A stretch of DNA of 64,000 bases from Maribacter ulvicola (GCF_900155985.1 NZ_FTMA01000010.1:1-64000); one strand, 5' to 3'. Shown: positions 36,566 through 45,806, counted from the first letter of the stretch. The notes: generated by a model from the letters alone, not told the origin. Translations and numbers: made by a program.

Positions 36566-37588
36566 TTACCTACCCTTATTTTTAAATGTAAATTCATAAT
36601 CTGATATTTTTGACGAATAAACCATCCCTTCTACGCCCTTTATCATCCCCATATCATAAGGAGAAGGGGACATCCACTCACTCTTTACCCCCTCTATTTT
36701 CATAGTACCTGCAGGATCCAATGTAGCAAAAGCATACAAGGGGTCTTTATAGGCTCCAATATGAGGGAGGTTTCCGTATTGGTCATAAAATTCTTTTGGA
36801 AAACGTTCCGTACTTTTATAATTGCTCGATAACCATTGATATGACATACTATTAATTTCTACATAATCAATTCCGTTTTGATGATGATGAAAATCTAAAT
36901 GATTATGACCATTTAAACAGCAAATAATTTTGTCATTATAGGTTTCCATAATTTTTTGAAGCGTTAACCGGTTTTTAACACCCCATTGATAATGCCATAA
37001 ACTTTGGTGGGAAAACACAATTGTAGGAAGCTTTGTAGCCCTTAAATCGGCTTTAAACCATTCAATTTGTTCATTATCTATAAACGTTCTTATGCTATCG
37101 TCTACATAGAAATTAGCGTGTTTATAATCTATAAATTTACCATCTTGATATAAGAAATTCGCATCTAAAACAATAAAATGATAGCCACCAACGTCATAAG
37201 AATAGTACGTTTTAGGCATACCCCAAAAATCTAACATTTCTTCTTTAGAATTTTTATCCATGTCATGATTGCCCAGCACATGGTATTTGGCACCCTTAAA
37301 TTGATTCCAAATATTTAAAAATCCTCTGTTCTTTTCTTCTCCAAAACAGAAGTCGCCCATTTGAATTATAAAGTCTACTTCTTTATCAATAGCCTTGTGG
37401 ATAAAGGATTCTAAACGTTGATCGGCATCTGGTATCAAATCTTTATGCACATCGGATACAATCCCAAAATTTAATGATTTTCCAATTTTTTTAGCACCTA
37501 TTGATGGGGTAAAGGATAACAATGTTGGTGTCACCAATGACAAGGTTGCTCCTGCTCCTAATCCATTAATAAAATTACGTCGTCTCAT
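36566..37588 (-). CDS. Tat-exported calcineurin-like metallophosphoesterase
   Basis: 340 residues from the ATG at 37588; the longest frame starts at a TTG three codons earlier. The N-terminus MRRRNFINGLGAGATLSLV is a twin-arginine signal (RRxF), implying export of a folded, metal-loaded enzyme. Calcineurin-like motifs: FGIVSDVHKD (DxH), IQMGDFCFG, VLGNHDMDKN, VFSHQSLWH and NGHNHLDFHHH, giving a two-metal phosphoesterase site. Placed between two EEP genes, suggesting stepwise removal of phosphate from a shared substrate. This is inference. Confidence 0.88.
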   Translation of the reverse strand: MRRRNFINGLGAGATLSLVTPTLLSFTPSIGAKKIGKSLNFGIVSDVHKDLIPDADQRLESFIHKAIDKEVDFIIQMGDFCFGEEKNRGFLNIWNQFKGAKYHVLGNHDMDKNSKEEMLDFWGMPKTYYSYDVGGYHFIVLDANFLYQDGKFIDYKHANFYVDDSIRTFIDNEQIEWFKADLRATKLPTIVFSHQSLWHYQWGVKNRLTLQKIMETYNDKIICCLNGHNHLDFHHHQNGIDYVEINSMSYQWLSSNYKSTERFPKEFYDQYGNLPHIGAYKDPLYAFATLDPAGTMKIEGVKSEWMSPSPYDMGMIKGVEGMVYSSKISDYEFTFKNKGR

Positions 37589-37872
37589 ATAATTCAATTC
37601 ATTTTTGTTAGCCTATAGCTTTAGAATTTTACATTGAATTTAAGGTCGTATAGGCATTATTTAAATTTCAATTTCATCATGCTTTGACTCAATCGAACAC
37701 GTTTTTATTTGGCTGAAATATCAGAATTACTCTTCCTATTACTGATGGATACCAGTTATTAAAAATAGCCATCATTCATTTATAAAAAATTAATTTCAAT
37801 CATTTTTTAACCTTAACAACACACCGCCCCTGATACTTTAATTTTTTGATTAAAAAAGTTACGCTTATCTAT

Positions 37873-39468
37873 TTATTCAACTTCAAAAACCGTTAAAATT
37901 GCCGCATGGTCTGAAGGAAACATTATAGGATGATAATCAATAACCTTAGACCCTATAGGGTTTAAACCTCCTTTATAGTAGATAAAATCTATCCTATCCC
38001 TTAACCCATATTTTTTTGATGATGTCGCCGCTCTTGGGGTCCACGTAAAACCAGGATCTAATAAAGGGTCTATATGCATCTCCCTATAGCTATCAAAAAA
38101 TCCATTCTTTTGCATCGTTTTACTCACAGGCCACTCTACAATAAAGTCGTTATGAATTTGCCTTGTATCATCGGTCCAATCTAAATGTGAACCACTATTG
38201 AAATCACCTAGCATGATTACAGGAGTTTTATCGGTGTTTTTTAAAATAGGTTTTATCTCCTTTAATATTTGTTTCACCTCGGCATGTCTTGTTTCCGCTT
38301 CCGCTTTAATCAACTCATTAGCAGATTTCTCTTTATGAACAACGGCTGCGGCATAATCTGGCAAATAATGCAACCAAGTATTTAAAAACATCAATTCTTT
38401 ATTGTTACCCAGATCAACCTTCACTCCTCCAAAATTAAAAGGGCGAAAGGCCTTTATCGTCTCCTTTATAGGAAAACGGCTCATGATACTTAAATTTGAA
38501 CTGATCAAGTAAAAATGGTAACCCAAAGAATCGGCAATAATTTCTCCTGAACCATAGGTTTCGATCAATCCAATAATATCTGGCCGGGCTTCTTTGATAA
38601 TGTCTATGGTTCTTTTTACACCTACATGTTTACCATACCTTCTACCACCATGCCAAATATTCCAAACCATTGTTCTAATAGGTGCGTTAAGCTGCTTCTT
38701 TACCTTTGTGTGCCTAAATTTTACATATTCCGCTTCAATTTCCTTATCATCGCTATATACCGCATCAATTGATACCTCATCTAAAAACCCATTAAAGGCC
38801 GTCCATTGTCCTTGAGATCCATATTCCCAGTATTCATCCGTACCTCCAATGACCGTTCTATGTTCACTGTTAAAAGCACCAATGCCCGGTGTATTGTAAA
38901 TAGCAACATTTTCTCCATCCAAATAAAACCATATTTCCTCTTTTTCTCTATTTACACTAAAGGCTAGTTGATGCCAAACTCCATCATTTATTGCTTGCCT
39001 AGGTATAGTTGGTGTATATGTATACGTGTGCTTTCCATCTGAAATATTTGCGCCCCAGGCACCTGACGGCTGCGAAAAAATCATCCATCCTGCTGAATTG
39101 AGATCATTTTCTTTCTTATTACCAATAATTACGGTGCCTTGTTTTGCATTTTTAACCGTCTTTACCCAAATAGATACCGTTAAGGACTTGTCTTGTCCAT
39201 AATTTAAATTTTTAAGACTATCAATGGCCAAAGGCATTCTTAACACAGCATTCTCTGAAAGATCTAAAGCTTTACCCTTAACTCCTTCAATAAATTGTGG
39301 GCGTTGCAATTGTGTAATGTAAACGGCGTCATTTAAAGCTGTCTTTGAATAAAATGACTCCATATCTTCATCAAAACTTGTATAAAAATTGTTCTGTGCG
39401 TAACTAGAGACACTATTTAAAATCACATATAGTGCGAAAAAAATTCCCGTGACAATATTGCTTTTCAT
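37873..39468 (-). CDS. secreted LamG-EEP fusion hydrolase
   Basis: 531 residues: signal peptide ending SYAQN; a LamG/Laminin_G_3-type domain (about 28-250: AVLRMPLAIDSLKNL, WHQLAFSVNREKEEIWFYLD, FNGFLDEVSI); then an EEP domain (about 262-531) with MVWNIWHGGRR, IIGLIETYG, TWLHYLP, IMLGDFNSGSHLDW, DRIDFIYYKG and PSDHAAILTV. In the first EEP motif the usual Asn is present (WN) and the catalytic Glu is in LIET. LamG domains commonly bind glycans, so the enzyme may be targeted to a phosphorylated polysaccharide or glycolipid. Stands alone, with 275 and 183 nt on either side. Confidence 0.87.
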   Translation of the reverse strand: MKSNIVTGIFFALYVILNSVSSYAQNNFYTSFDEDMESFYSKTALNDAVYITQLQRPQFIEGVKGKALDLSENAVLRMPLAIDSLKNLNYGQDKSLTVSIWVKTVKNAKQGTVIIGNKKENDLNSAGWMIFSQPSGAWGANISDGKHTYTYTPTIPRQAINDGVWHQLAFSVNREKEEIWFYLDGENVAIYNTPGIGAFNSEHRTVIGGTDEYWEYGSQGQWTAFNGFLDEVSIDAVYSDDKEIEAEYVKFRHTKVKKQLNAPIRTMVWNIWHGGRRYGKHVGVKRTIDIIKEARPDIIGLIETYGSGEIIADSLGYHFYLISSNLSIMSRFPIKETIKAFRPFNFGGVKVDLGNNKELMFLNTWLHYLPDYAAAVVHKEKSANELIKAEAETRHAEVKQILKEIKPILKNTDKTPVIMLGDFNSGSHLDWTDDTRQIHNDFIVEWPVSKTMQKNGFFDSYREMHIDPLLDPGFTWTPRAATSSKKYGLRDRIDFIYYKGGLNPIGSKVIDYHPIMFPSDHAAILTVFEVE

Positions 39469-39651
39469 TTATCTTTAATTTTATTTTTCGGCTAACTTTT
39501 ATTCTCTTTTTTTACCATTACCAATGGTTACTAATCCTGATCTATCTTAAGTGATAATTCATCAATTACAATTGATATTATATGCGAGTATAATTAGAAC
39601 AGTGGGTTCCTTGTTACTATATCGACTTCTATTTATTATTTACGCTTAGTG

Positions 39652-40557
39652 CTACCATTTAAATTCAGCTAAAACAGGATAGTGATCAGATAGGTAAAAG
39701 GTTTCTTCTTTATTTAAAATGTTAGCTTTCACGCATCTTTTTGCTAAAAAAGGAGAACTTAATATATAATCTATTCGGGTAGCGTTTACAGGATATCCTG
39801 CTCCTTTTTTTGTTTCAAAAACTTGCGTTGGACAACTTAACCTTTCTTCCCATGTAGAAGTAAATTTTTGAACAACATCTATGAGAGGATAACCCAAAAG
39901 CGAGCCTATTACCCCATATTCCAATTCGCCATACATCAAATTTTTGACATGGTCATGTTCCATCTCCGTTGCTTTACTTTGCTCTAAAATTAAAGCTTTG
40001 TCCTTATACAAATGGGCATCAAAAGGTGATAAGGCATTAAAATCTCCTAACACCAAATATTTGTTCTGTTCTTCTGACAACTTAGATAGTTTATTCATTA
40101 TTACTGTTGCCTCTTCCCGTCTTTTTTTATAGCTAAAAGGAGAAAAATGAATAACAAAAATATCTATGTCAAAAACCTTACAATGTAAAGCACCATGGTG
40201 CATATTTTCTAGTATTTTTTCTTTTACTACAATGGGTTCCTTAGCTGTTATTCCCACAGAATAACCAGAAGTTTTTAAAATTTGAGCATAATTGTGTCCC
40301 CATTTTTTAGCATCTTCCAATAATTTTTCTTGAGTATAGCCGCACAATTCCTGTAACGCAAATACATCTGGATCTTGGATATTTACCCAATCTATAAATT
40401 TACTTTTTCGGTCAATATCCTTACCCCAATCAAAACCGTTCCAAATATTATAACTTAAAACCTGTAAAGATTTCTTTTCCTGTGCTTTTATCGAAAAAAA
40501 ACTTAAAAGTGACACCAGCGCTATCATGATAATAGTCCCTCTTTTCATAATTGTCAT
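39652..40557 (-). CDS. secreted endonuclease/exonuclease/phosphatase-fold hydrolase
   Basis: 301 residues; signal peptide ending FSIKAQE (start could also be the Met three codons in). EEP motifs: VLSYNIWNGFDWG, VFALQELCGY, VIHFSPFS, LVLGDFNALSPFD, ATRIDYILSS and LSDHYPVLAEF. In place of the usual T-H-x of many nucleases the sequence has IHFSP. Third EEP gene of the island and clearly divergent from the other two, so the set arose by old rather than recent duplication. Confidence 0.86.
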   Translation of the reverse strand: MTIMKRGTIIMIALVSLLSFFSIKAQEKKSLQVLSYNIWNGFDWGKDIDRKSKFIDWVNIQDPDVFALQELCGYTQEKLLEDAKKWGHNYAQILKTSGYSVGITAKEPIVVKEKILENMHHGALHCKVFDIDIFVIHFSPFSYKKRREEATVIMNKLSKLSEEQNKYLVLGDFNALSPFDAHLYKDKALILEQSKATEMEHDHVKNLMYGELEYGVIGSLLGYPLIDVVQKFTSTWEERLSCPTQVFETKKGAGYPVNATRIDYILSSPFLAKRCVKANILNKEETFYLSDHYPVLAEFKW

Positions 40558-40757
40558 CTATTTTAAAATTGATTTTTTGTTGCAATACACCCTTTTGCTA
40601 AATATAAAATAAATTAACTGACACCTTACTTATGACTTACCCTAAAAAATAGCTACCCTACCAGATTGTTAATTATAGATATTTTTATATACAGATTGTA
40701 TTCGGCTTTTCCCTAACCACTGCCCACTATATTGCTTTTTAAATTAGCCATTTAATG

Positions 40758-40782
40758 AACTGGTATGTTTGAAATACCAGTT
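40758..40782 (-). terminator. hairpin downstream of the sulfatase gene
   Basis: Perfect 9-bp inverted repeat AACTGGTAT (40758-40766) with its complement at 40774-40782, loop of 7 nt, 44 nt after the sulfatase stop. The 3' side in the minus transcript has no long U-run, so termination may be weak. Confidence 0.5.
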
Positions 40783-40825
40783 TAATATTAACTTTTGCTA
40801 CATGGAATATATTTAATCTACTTCA

Positions 40826-42352
40826 TTAAAGTGAATTATAAAGCCTATTTAAATCGAGTGGATCGTTCATTTTCTTTTGTAGCGACATTAAATCAGAAAA
40901 CAATCCTTTAACTTTTTTAATATTCTTTGGATCTTTTGCCAAATCGAATATTTCCATGGGATCCTCTTTCATATTGAACATTAAAATTTTATCAATTTTT
41001 GGATAGACAATAAGTTTATATCCATCCTTTCTTATCATTCTTTGCGATTCTTTTTCGAAGGCTCCATATACCCCATCTTGTAAATGGCCTTGGGTAGTCT
41101 CTCCTTTTGCCAAGGGAAGCAAGCTGTTGAATTCCACATGATCTGGTTTTTCCATTTTGGTCAACGCCAAACTGGTTGCCATAATATCTTGTAGATATAC
41201 TTCGGTCGCTACCCTTTTTCCTTTTGGAATATCTGGACCCACAATCATTAACGGCACACGAATACTATGGTCGTACATACTTTGTTTTCCCAATAAACCA
41301 TGATGACCTACAGAAAGTCCATGATCTCCTGTGAAGAATATATAGGTATTTTCCATTTCACCAGAAGCTTCCAAGGCATCTAGTATTTTTCCTATTTGCT
41401 CATCTAAATGTGTAATTATGGCGTAGTATTCCTTTAAATGAGTTTTAATAGCAAACGGAGTACGTGGATATGGGGCCAGTCTTTCATCTCTCATATGAAA
41501 TCCACTATTCATACCATCTGCATAAGGATACTCTGGCAACCAATTTTCAGGAAGGACAATATCATTAATATTATATTTATCTAAATATTCCTGCGGTGAT
41601 TGCCTAGGGTCATGTGGTGCATTAAATGCTAAATACATAAAAAATGGATTTTCCTTCTGAGTGGCATCGTCCAAAAATTCAAGTGCATCATCTCGTACTA
41701 CCTCGCTCCAGTGCTTGCCCCCTTCCCAAAAACCTTTAAACTTAGAACTAGCAGGATTCCAAAGGGTATCATTTTCATCAATGGGCCTATAGTAGGCAGA
41801 AGTGTTTTTTGCTCTCATTTCTTTTCCCGCTTTATAAGCTTCAAACATTTCTTTAGAATTGTTTTGATCGCCCATATCATTAGGCATACCTGGCTTAATA
41901 TTTTTAGCAGTACCAAACACCTCTTTTGCAGGAGCCTCAACGTGCCATTTTCCGGTCATATAAGTGTTATAACCTTCTGATTCCATTAGCTGGCCCCATG
42001 TGTTACTCATGGCCAAAGAATCTTTTTCCTTCCATTTAGGAACGGTATTATGGGCGTTCCAGAGGTATTTTCCTGATATTATCATTGATCGAGAAGCTAC
42101 ACAAATTGCTCCGTTCCATCCTCCCATATTATAGGCATGAGTAAATGTAGTACCCTGATTGACCAACCTATCTAAATTAGGAGTTTCAATAACATTATTC
42201 CCCAATGCGTGTATAGCCTCATAGGTATAGTCATCGGCAAAGAGAAACATAATATTAGGGTCTTTTTCCTTTTTATTCTTAGGCTTTTCCTGACATGCCA
42301 ACGTGAATAAAACAAGAAAAAAAATAGATGCTAATTTTTTAAAACAATTCAT
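40826..42352 (-). CDS. S1-family formylglycine sulfatase (lipoprotein)
   Basis: 508 residues; lipobox Cys20 (FTLAC). Metal-binding Asp40-Asp41 in FADDYT; formylglycine motif C-V-A-S-R (Cys84 to Arg88) followed by ISGKY; HGLSVGHHGLLGKQSMYDHS carries further active-site residues. It removes sulfate from a glycan or similar ester after conversion of Cys84 by an anaerobic or FGE-type maturase not present in this window. It is the most upstream gene of the secreted-hydrolase island and not adjacent to a SusCD pair. Specificity subfamily cannot be fixed by eye. Confidence 0.92.
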   Translation of the reverse strand: MNCFKKLASIFFLVLFTLACQEKPKNKKEKDPNIMFLFADDYTYEAIHALGNNVIETPNLDRLVNQGTTFTHAYNMGGWNGAICVASRSMIISGKYLWNAHNTVPKWKEKDSLAMSNTWGQLMESEGYNTYMTGKWHVEAPAKEVFGTAKNIKPGMPNDMGDQNNSKEMFEAYKAGKEMRAKNTSAYYRPIDENDTLWNPASSKFKGFWEGGKHWSEVVRDDALEFLDDATQKENPFFMYLAFNAPHDPRQSPQEYLDKYNINDIVLPENWLPEYPYADGMNSGFHMRDERLAPYPRTPFAIKTHLKEYYAIITHLDEQIGKILDALEASGEMENTYIFFTGDHGLSVGHHGLLGKQSMYDHSIRVPLMIVGPDIPKGKRVATEVYLQDIMATSLALTKMEKPDHVEFNSLLPLAKGETTQGHLQDGVYGAFEKESQRMIRKDGYKLIVYPKIDKILMFNMKEDPMEIFDLAKDPKNIKKVKGLFSDLMSLQKKMNDPLDLNRLYNSL

Positions 42353-42617
42353 ATCACTTTTATGTTTTTACCCGTAGTATTAATCACTTTCATTTTTTTA
42401 AACCTGTCTCTATTAGTTCGCAATCAAGCATGCCGTCAACGGGAAATTTACTTAGCATTAAATATATCATCAAATTGCTAAATCTTGCTGATTTACTAAT
42501 CTCTAGTATTTTAAGTTCCTTAAAAAAGTGATTTTATCAAAAATAGTAAAGTGATCAATTAGTAACTACTATTCTATATACCAATAGATATACTCATTTT
42601 GCATCAAAAAGGAATGA

Positions 42618-43670
42618 TTATGACAAAGTACTTATTATTTCTTTCGCTGTATGTTTAGCTGTTTTACCTACCCCATAAATGGTTGCAGACGCAAACCCTG
42701 TCCAATTACCATAACCTACTACCCATAAGTTAGGTTCTTTAATGGCTCGTGTATGGTTGGTTGCCACCTTGTTATTTTCAACAATATTTAAAGAATTTAA
42801 ATGATTTAAATGCGGTTTAAATCCTGTACACCATATAATTGCATCAAATACTTCTTTTTTTCCGTCTTGCCAAACTACACCATTTTCATAAAATGAGGTA
42901 AAGGGTCTATTATCTTTAAACACCCCACGGATCAACCCTTCCTTTACACTTTCTACTTGCACAATATCACTTAAAGAAACCTGTAATGGATCTGATGCAT
43001 TTGGTTGATTGAAATATTTTTTATTGGCTTGATTAAACAAGTAACGACCGTCAATTTCTTCTGGTAGAAATACAGGTTTTTCTAGTGTTACCCACTTTGT
43101 GTAAGCCACTTTAGATACTTCGGCTAAAATTTGTGCTCCTGAATTACCACCACCAACAACAAGAACCCTTTTATGCTCAAATTCACTATTATTTTTATAG
43201 GAGCTTGAATGAATTTGTACCCCTAAATAATGCTCAATGTAAGGGTAATCTGGAATAAAAGGGGAACGTGCTGTACCAGTAGCACTTACTACAGTTTTGC
43301 TAACAAAATCTCCTCTATTAGTTTTTAACTTAAATAACTCTTTTTCTTTAACAACTTCTTCAACAAATGTATTTCGTTGTATTGGGAAATTATATCGTTT
43401 TTCGTAATTCGACAAATAATTCAAATATTCATATTTTGTTGGATATTCTTGTTTCGTTGTAGGCATTTGCCAACCTGAAAGAGAACTATATTGAGAAGGT
43501 GAAAATAATTTTAAACTATCCCAGGTATGTAGCCAAGAGCCACCAGTATTACTTTCTACATCTAGAATTAAATAATTTAGTTTACTTCTTTTTAAAAAAT
43601 AAGCAACGGACAAGCCTGCTTGTCCGCCACCTATAATTATACAATCATATATATTTTCAGGTATTACCAT
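42618..43670 (-). CDS. arsO: flavin-dependent monooxygenase, ArsO-like
   Basis: 350 residues. FAD motif GGGQAGLSVAYFLKRS near residue 14, the typical GGSWLHTWDSLKLFSPSQYS stretch, NADPH motif VVGGGNSGAQI near residue 170 and CTGFKPHLNHL near the C-terminus. This pattern is that of the ArsO/CzcO-type monooxygenases found in arsenic islands. It follows an ArsP-type permease and thioredoxin-fold gene in the same direction, which supports a role in metalloid or organoarsenical oxidation. The gene symbol is by context; a general flavin monooxygenase is the alternative. Confidence 0.78.
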   Translation of the reverse strand: MVIPENIYDCIIIGGGQAGLSVAYFLKRSKLNYLILDVESNTGGSWLHTWDSLKLFSPSQYSSLSGWQMPTTKQEYPTKYEYLNYLSNYEKRYNFPIQRNTFVEEVVKEKELFKLKTNRGDFVSKTVVSATGTARSPFIPDYPYIEHYLGVQIHSSSYKNNSEFEHKRVLVVGGGNSGAQILAEVSKVAYTKWVTLEKPVFLPEEIDGRYLFNQANKKYFNQPNASDPLQVSLSDIVQVESVKEGLIRGVFKDNRPFTSFYENGVVWQDGKKEVFDAIIWCTGFKPHLNHLNSLNIVENNKVATNHTRAIKEPNLWVVGYGNWTGFASATIYGVGKTAKHTAKEIISTLS

Positions 43671-43696
43671 AATATGTTTTTACTTAATTTCTTTAA

Positions 43697-43849
43697 TCAC
43701 TTTATAAGGGGTTTTATTGTTGCTAGCCATACCAATTGAGAAACACTTGCTCCTAACATTCCTGCAAAAGCCATTAATGGACCAACACAACAAGTACAAG
43801 CCACTAATGCAACAAATACGGCACTTATAGATGATAAAATTGATTTCAT
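43697..43849 (-). CDS. 50-residue MerT-like membrane peptide with a CTCC motif
   Basis: Starts at ATG 43847-43849, 3 nt after the permease stop codon, and ends at TGA. Sequence begins MKSILSSISAVFVALVACTC and continues CVGPLMAFAGMLG; it ends near TIKPLIK. The C-C-x-G-P pattern within a membrane helix, followed by a second hydrophobic stretch, resembles the first helices of MerT/MerF mercury transporters, which use vicinal cysteines to receive the ion. A normal MerT has about 116 residues and three helices, so this is either a very small MerF-like protein or a truncated relic. Position inside the operon favours a real gene. Confidence 0.65.
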   Translation of the reverse strand: MKSILSSISAVFVALVACTCCVGPLMAFAGMLGASVSQLVWLATIKPLIK

Positions 43850-43852
43850 AAA

Positions 43853-44827
43853 TTAAAATATTAAATTAAAAACATAACCAGAAATAATCATTCCTACACC
43901 TATAACTGAAAAGAAAGCAATGATTAGTTTTTTTTGCATCACTTTTTTCAAGAGTAAAGCTTCAGGAAGTGATAAACCAATAGACCCCATCATAAAGGCA
44001 ATAGCCGTACCCAATGGTACTCCTTTATCCACCAAAGTCTCTACTACCGGTAAGACACCTACAGCATCTATATAAAGAGGAATACCCATAATTACTGCAA
44101 TAGGAACAGCAAATGGATTTGATTTGGAAATGTAAGTCTCAAAAAAGGATTGAGGCACATAACCGTGAATAAAAGAACCTATTCCAATACCTATAAAGAT
44201 GTATGGCACTAATTTTTTTAATGTACTTAATGCTTCTTTATGTATTTCTGGAAACTTCTGTTTTAAAGACCTTTTATCTTCAATAGTTTTTTCAGTTTTA
44301 GAATGCAATTGTTTTAACCATTCTGCTATATGAGCTGACATACCCATTTTATCAAGAATAATCCCACCTATAACACCTAAAACAATACCAGATAAAATAT
44401 AAATTAAAGTAACCTTCCAACCATAAGACACCCAAAATAACACAATAGCTATTTCGTTTACCAATGGTGAGGTGATTAAGAAAGATAATGCGATACCTAA
44501 CGGAATTCTAGCCTGCATCATCCCTACAAATAATGGAATGGATGAGCACGAACAAAAAGGGGTAATTGCTCCTAATAAAGAGGCAAATACATTGCCTAAA
44601 CCTGATTTCTTATTACGCTCTAAATAATCGCGTATTTTATCCATTGGTAAATAACTCGTAATAATTCCCATTACATAAGTTACAATTACAACTAAAAAAG
44701 CAATTAGAATAAACGTGGCAATAAAGTATTGAAGGGCTGTTGCAAACAGCCCTGATTGATTTAAACCAAGTAATTCAAAAACGATATAGTCTGAAAAACT
44801 ATATAATAATTCTGTCAACTTCTCCAT
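43853..44827 (-). CDS. ArsP/DUF318-type permease
   Basis: 324 residues, about eight to ten membrane helices, with the family motif AITPFCSCSSIPLF (Cys92, Cys94) and the second repeat VPIAVIMGIPLYIDAVGVLP. This is the ArsP_1/UPF0718 permease family; characterised members export organoarsenicals, and the cysteines bind trivalent arsenic. It follows the thioredoxin-fold gene with a single base between the coding regions. Substrate assignment to arsenic is supported by the ArsO-like neighbour but not proven. Confidence 0.85.
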   Translation of the reverse strand: MEKLTELLYSFSDYIVFELLGLNQSGLFATALQYFIATFILIAFLVVIVTYVMGIITSYLPMDKIRDYLERNKKSGLGNVFASLLGAITPFCSCSSIPLFVGMMQARIPLGIALSFLITSPLVNEIAIVLFWVSYGWKVTLIYILSGIVLGVIGGIILDKMGMSAHIAEWLKQLHSKTEKTIEDKRSLKQKFPEIHKEALSTLKKLVPYIFIGIGIGSFIHGYVPQSFFETYISKSNPFAVPIAVIMGIPLYIDAVGVLPVVETLVDKGVPLGTAIAFMMGSIGLSLPEALLLKKVMQKKLIIAFFSVIGVGMIISGYVFNLIF

Positions 44828-44828
44828 A

Positions 44829-45074
44829 TTATGCTGCTTTTAATGCTGCAAGAAGTTCTGCATCAGATGTAAATGATTTGTAAGTGTGAACTTTACCGTT
44901 GATCACTAATGAAGGAAAAGACATTGTACCATAGACCATAGTGTCTTGCATTTCCGAGAGTTCTTCTATAGAAATTGATAGATTGTTCTCTTGTGCCAAT
45001 TTTTCTAATTGTTCCTTAATGGGGGAACCTTTTGCACAACATGAAGAGTGTAAAATTTTAATTTCAGTATTCAT
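44829..45074 (-). CDS. small thioredoxin-fold protein with vicinal cysteines
   Basis: 81 residues of the short thioredoxin/glutaredoxin-like (TM0996/MTH895-like) family: TEIKILHSSCCAKGS at the start, SISIEELSEMQDTMVYGTMS in the middle and the cis-Pro region SFPSLVINGKVH. Instead of the usual C-x-x-C it has adjacent Cys12-Cys13, better suited to binding a metal or As(III) than to ordinary disulfide exchange. Often encoded next to ArsP-type permeases, as here; it may deliver the ion or reduce it before export. Confidence 0.85.
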   Translation of the reverse strand: MNTEIKILHSSCCAKGSPIKEQLEKLAQENNLSISIEELSEMQDTMVYGTMSFPSLVINGKVHTYKSFTSDAELLAALKAA

Positions 45075-45122
45075 AATAAATGTTTTTAATGATTAAACTT
45101 TATTACGAAGTCTGTAATTTTT

Positions 45123-45163
45123 AAAAAAAGACACATTTTTAGAAATAAAAAAAGTGTTTTTTT
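45123..45163 (-). terminator. weak hairpin between sigZ and the thioredoxin-fold gene
   Basis: A-rich and T-rich arms (45123-45134 and 45154-45163) with a three-G/C core and a 2-nt bulge, followed by U-rich sequence. It could partly end the chrA-sigZ transcript before the permease module. Confidence 0.4.
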
Positions 45164-45197
45164 GAGAAGTTACTTATAACCAACTATGTATCAATGG

Positions 45198-45800
45198 TTA
45201 ATTAGTTATTTTTTTTTCTATTTCTTGTAATGGTGTACAGTGAGGTTTTATTGTGCACGACGAAAATTTACCTGATTTGTCATATTGAATATCACAGCAT
45301 TCTATAAATAGGGTCTTTAATTTTTCTCTACCCCGCTGAACTCTCATTTTTGTTGCGGACACACCAAGGTTAAGTTGTATTGCAATCTCTTTTTGAGTAA
45401 TATTTTCAATATCGCTTAATCGTAGTGGATTAGCATATTTTTCTGGAAGTAATCCTATCATTGGAATGATAAAATCTGACTCTAAAATGGAAGAAATATC
45501 ATCACCAGAAATACTACTTTCCTTCCAATCTTCATCAAAATTAAATTCAATCTTGTTTTTATTGTAATAATCTGCAATGGTATTTCGAGTAACTTGAAAC
45601 AACCAAGCTTTAATATTATTAACTTCAATGGATTTTTTATGGGACTCTACCAATTTGAGCATCACCTCCTGAACAATGTCCTCTGCAAGGTTTATATCAT
45701 TTGTCTTTTTTATGATATAAGCTTTTAAGAATTCATAAAATTCCTGTACAACTTCGTTGATGTTACAACATTCTTTACTATTTCTTTTTTTGGAGCCCAT
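45198..45800 (-). CDS. sigZ: RNA polymerase sigma factor, SigZ/ECF type
   Basis: 200 residues. Region 2 is visible in DINLAEDIVQEVMLKLVES and IKAWLFQVTRNTIADYYNK; region 4 in LPEKYANPLRLSDIENITQK and LGVSATKMRVQRGREKLK. Both ends carry adjacent cysteines: ECC at residues 11-12, and CC 168-169 with C182 and C188 in the tail. A cysteine-rich C-terminal tail is typical of SigZ-type factors and may sense metal or redox state directly. Encoded between chrA (6 nt) and the permease module, with no anti-sigma gene, so direct sensing is plausible. Confidence 0.85.
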   Translation of the reverse strand: MGSKKRNSKECCNINEVVQEFYEFLKAYIIKKTNDINLAEDIVQEVMLKLVESHKKSIEVNNIKAWLFQVTRNTIADYYNKNKIEFNFDEDWKESSISGDDISSILESDFIIPMIGLLPEKYANPLRLSDIENITQKEIAIQLNLGVSATKMRVQRGREKLKTLFIECCDIQYDKSGKFSSCTIKPHCTPLQEIEKKITN

Positions 45801-45806
45801 ATAATT

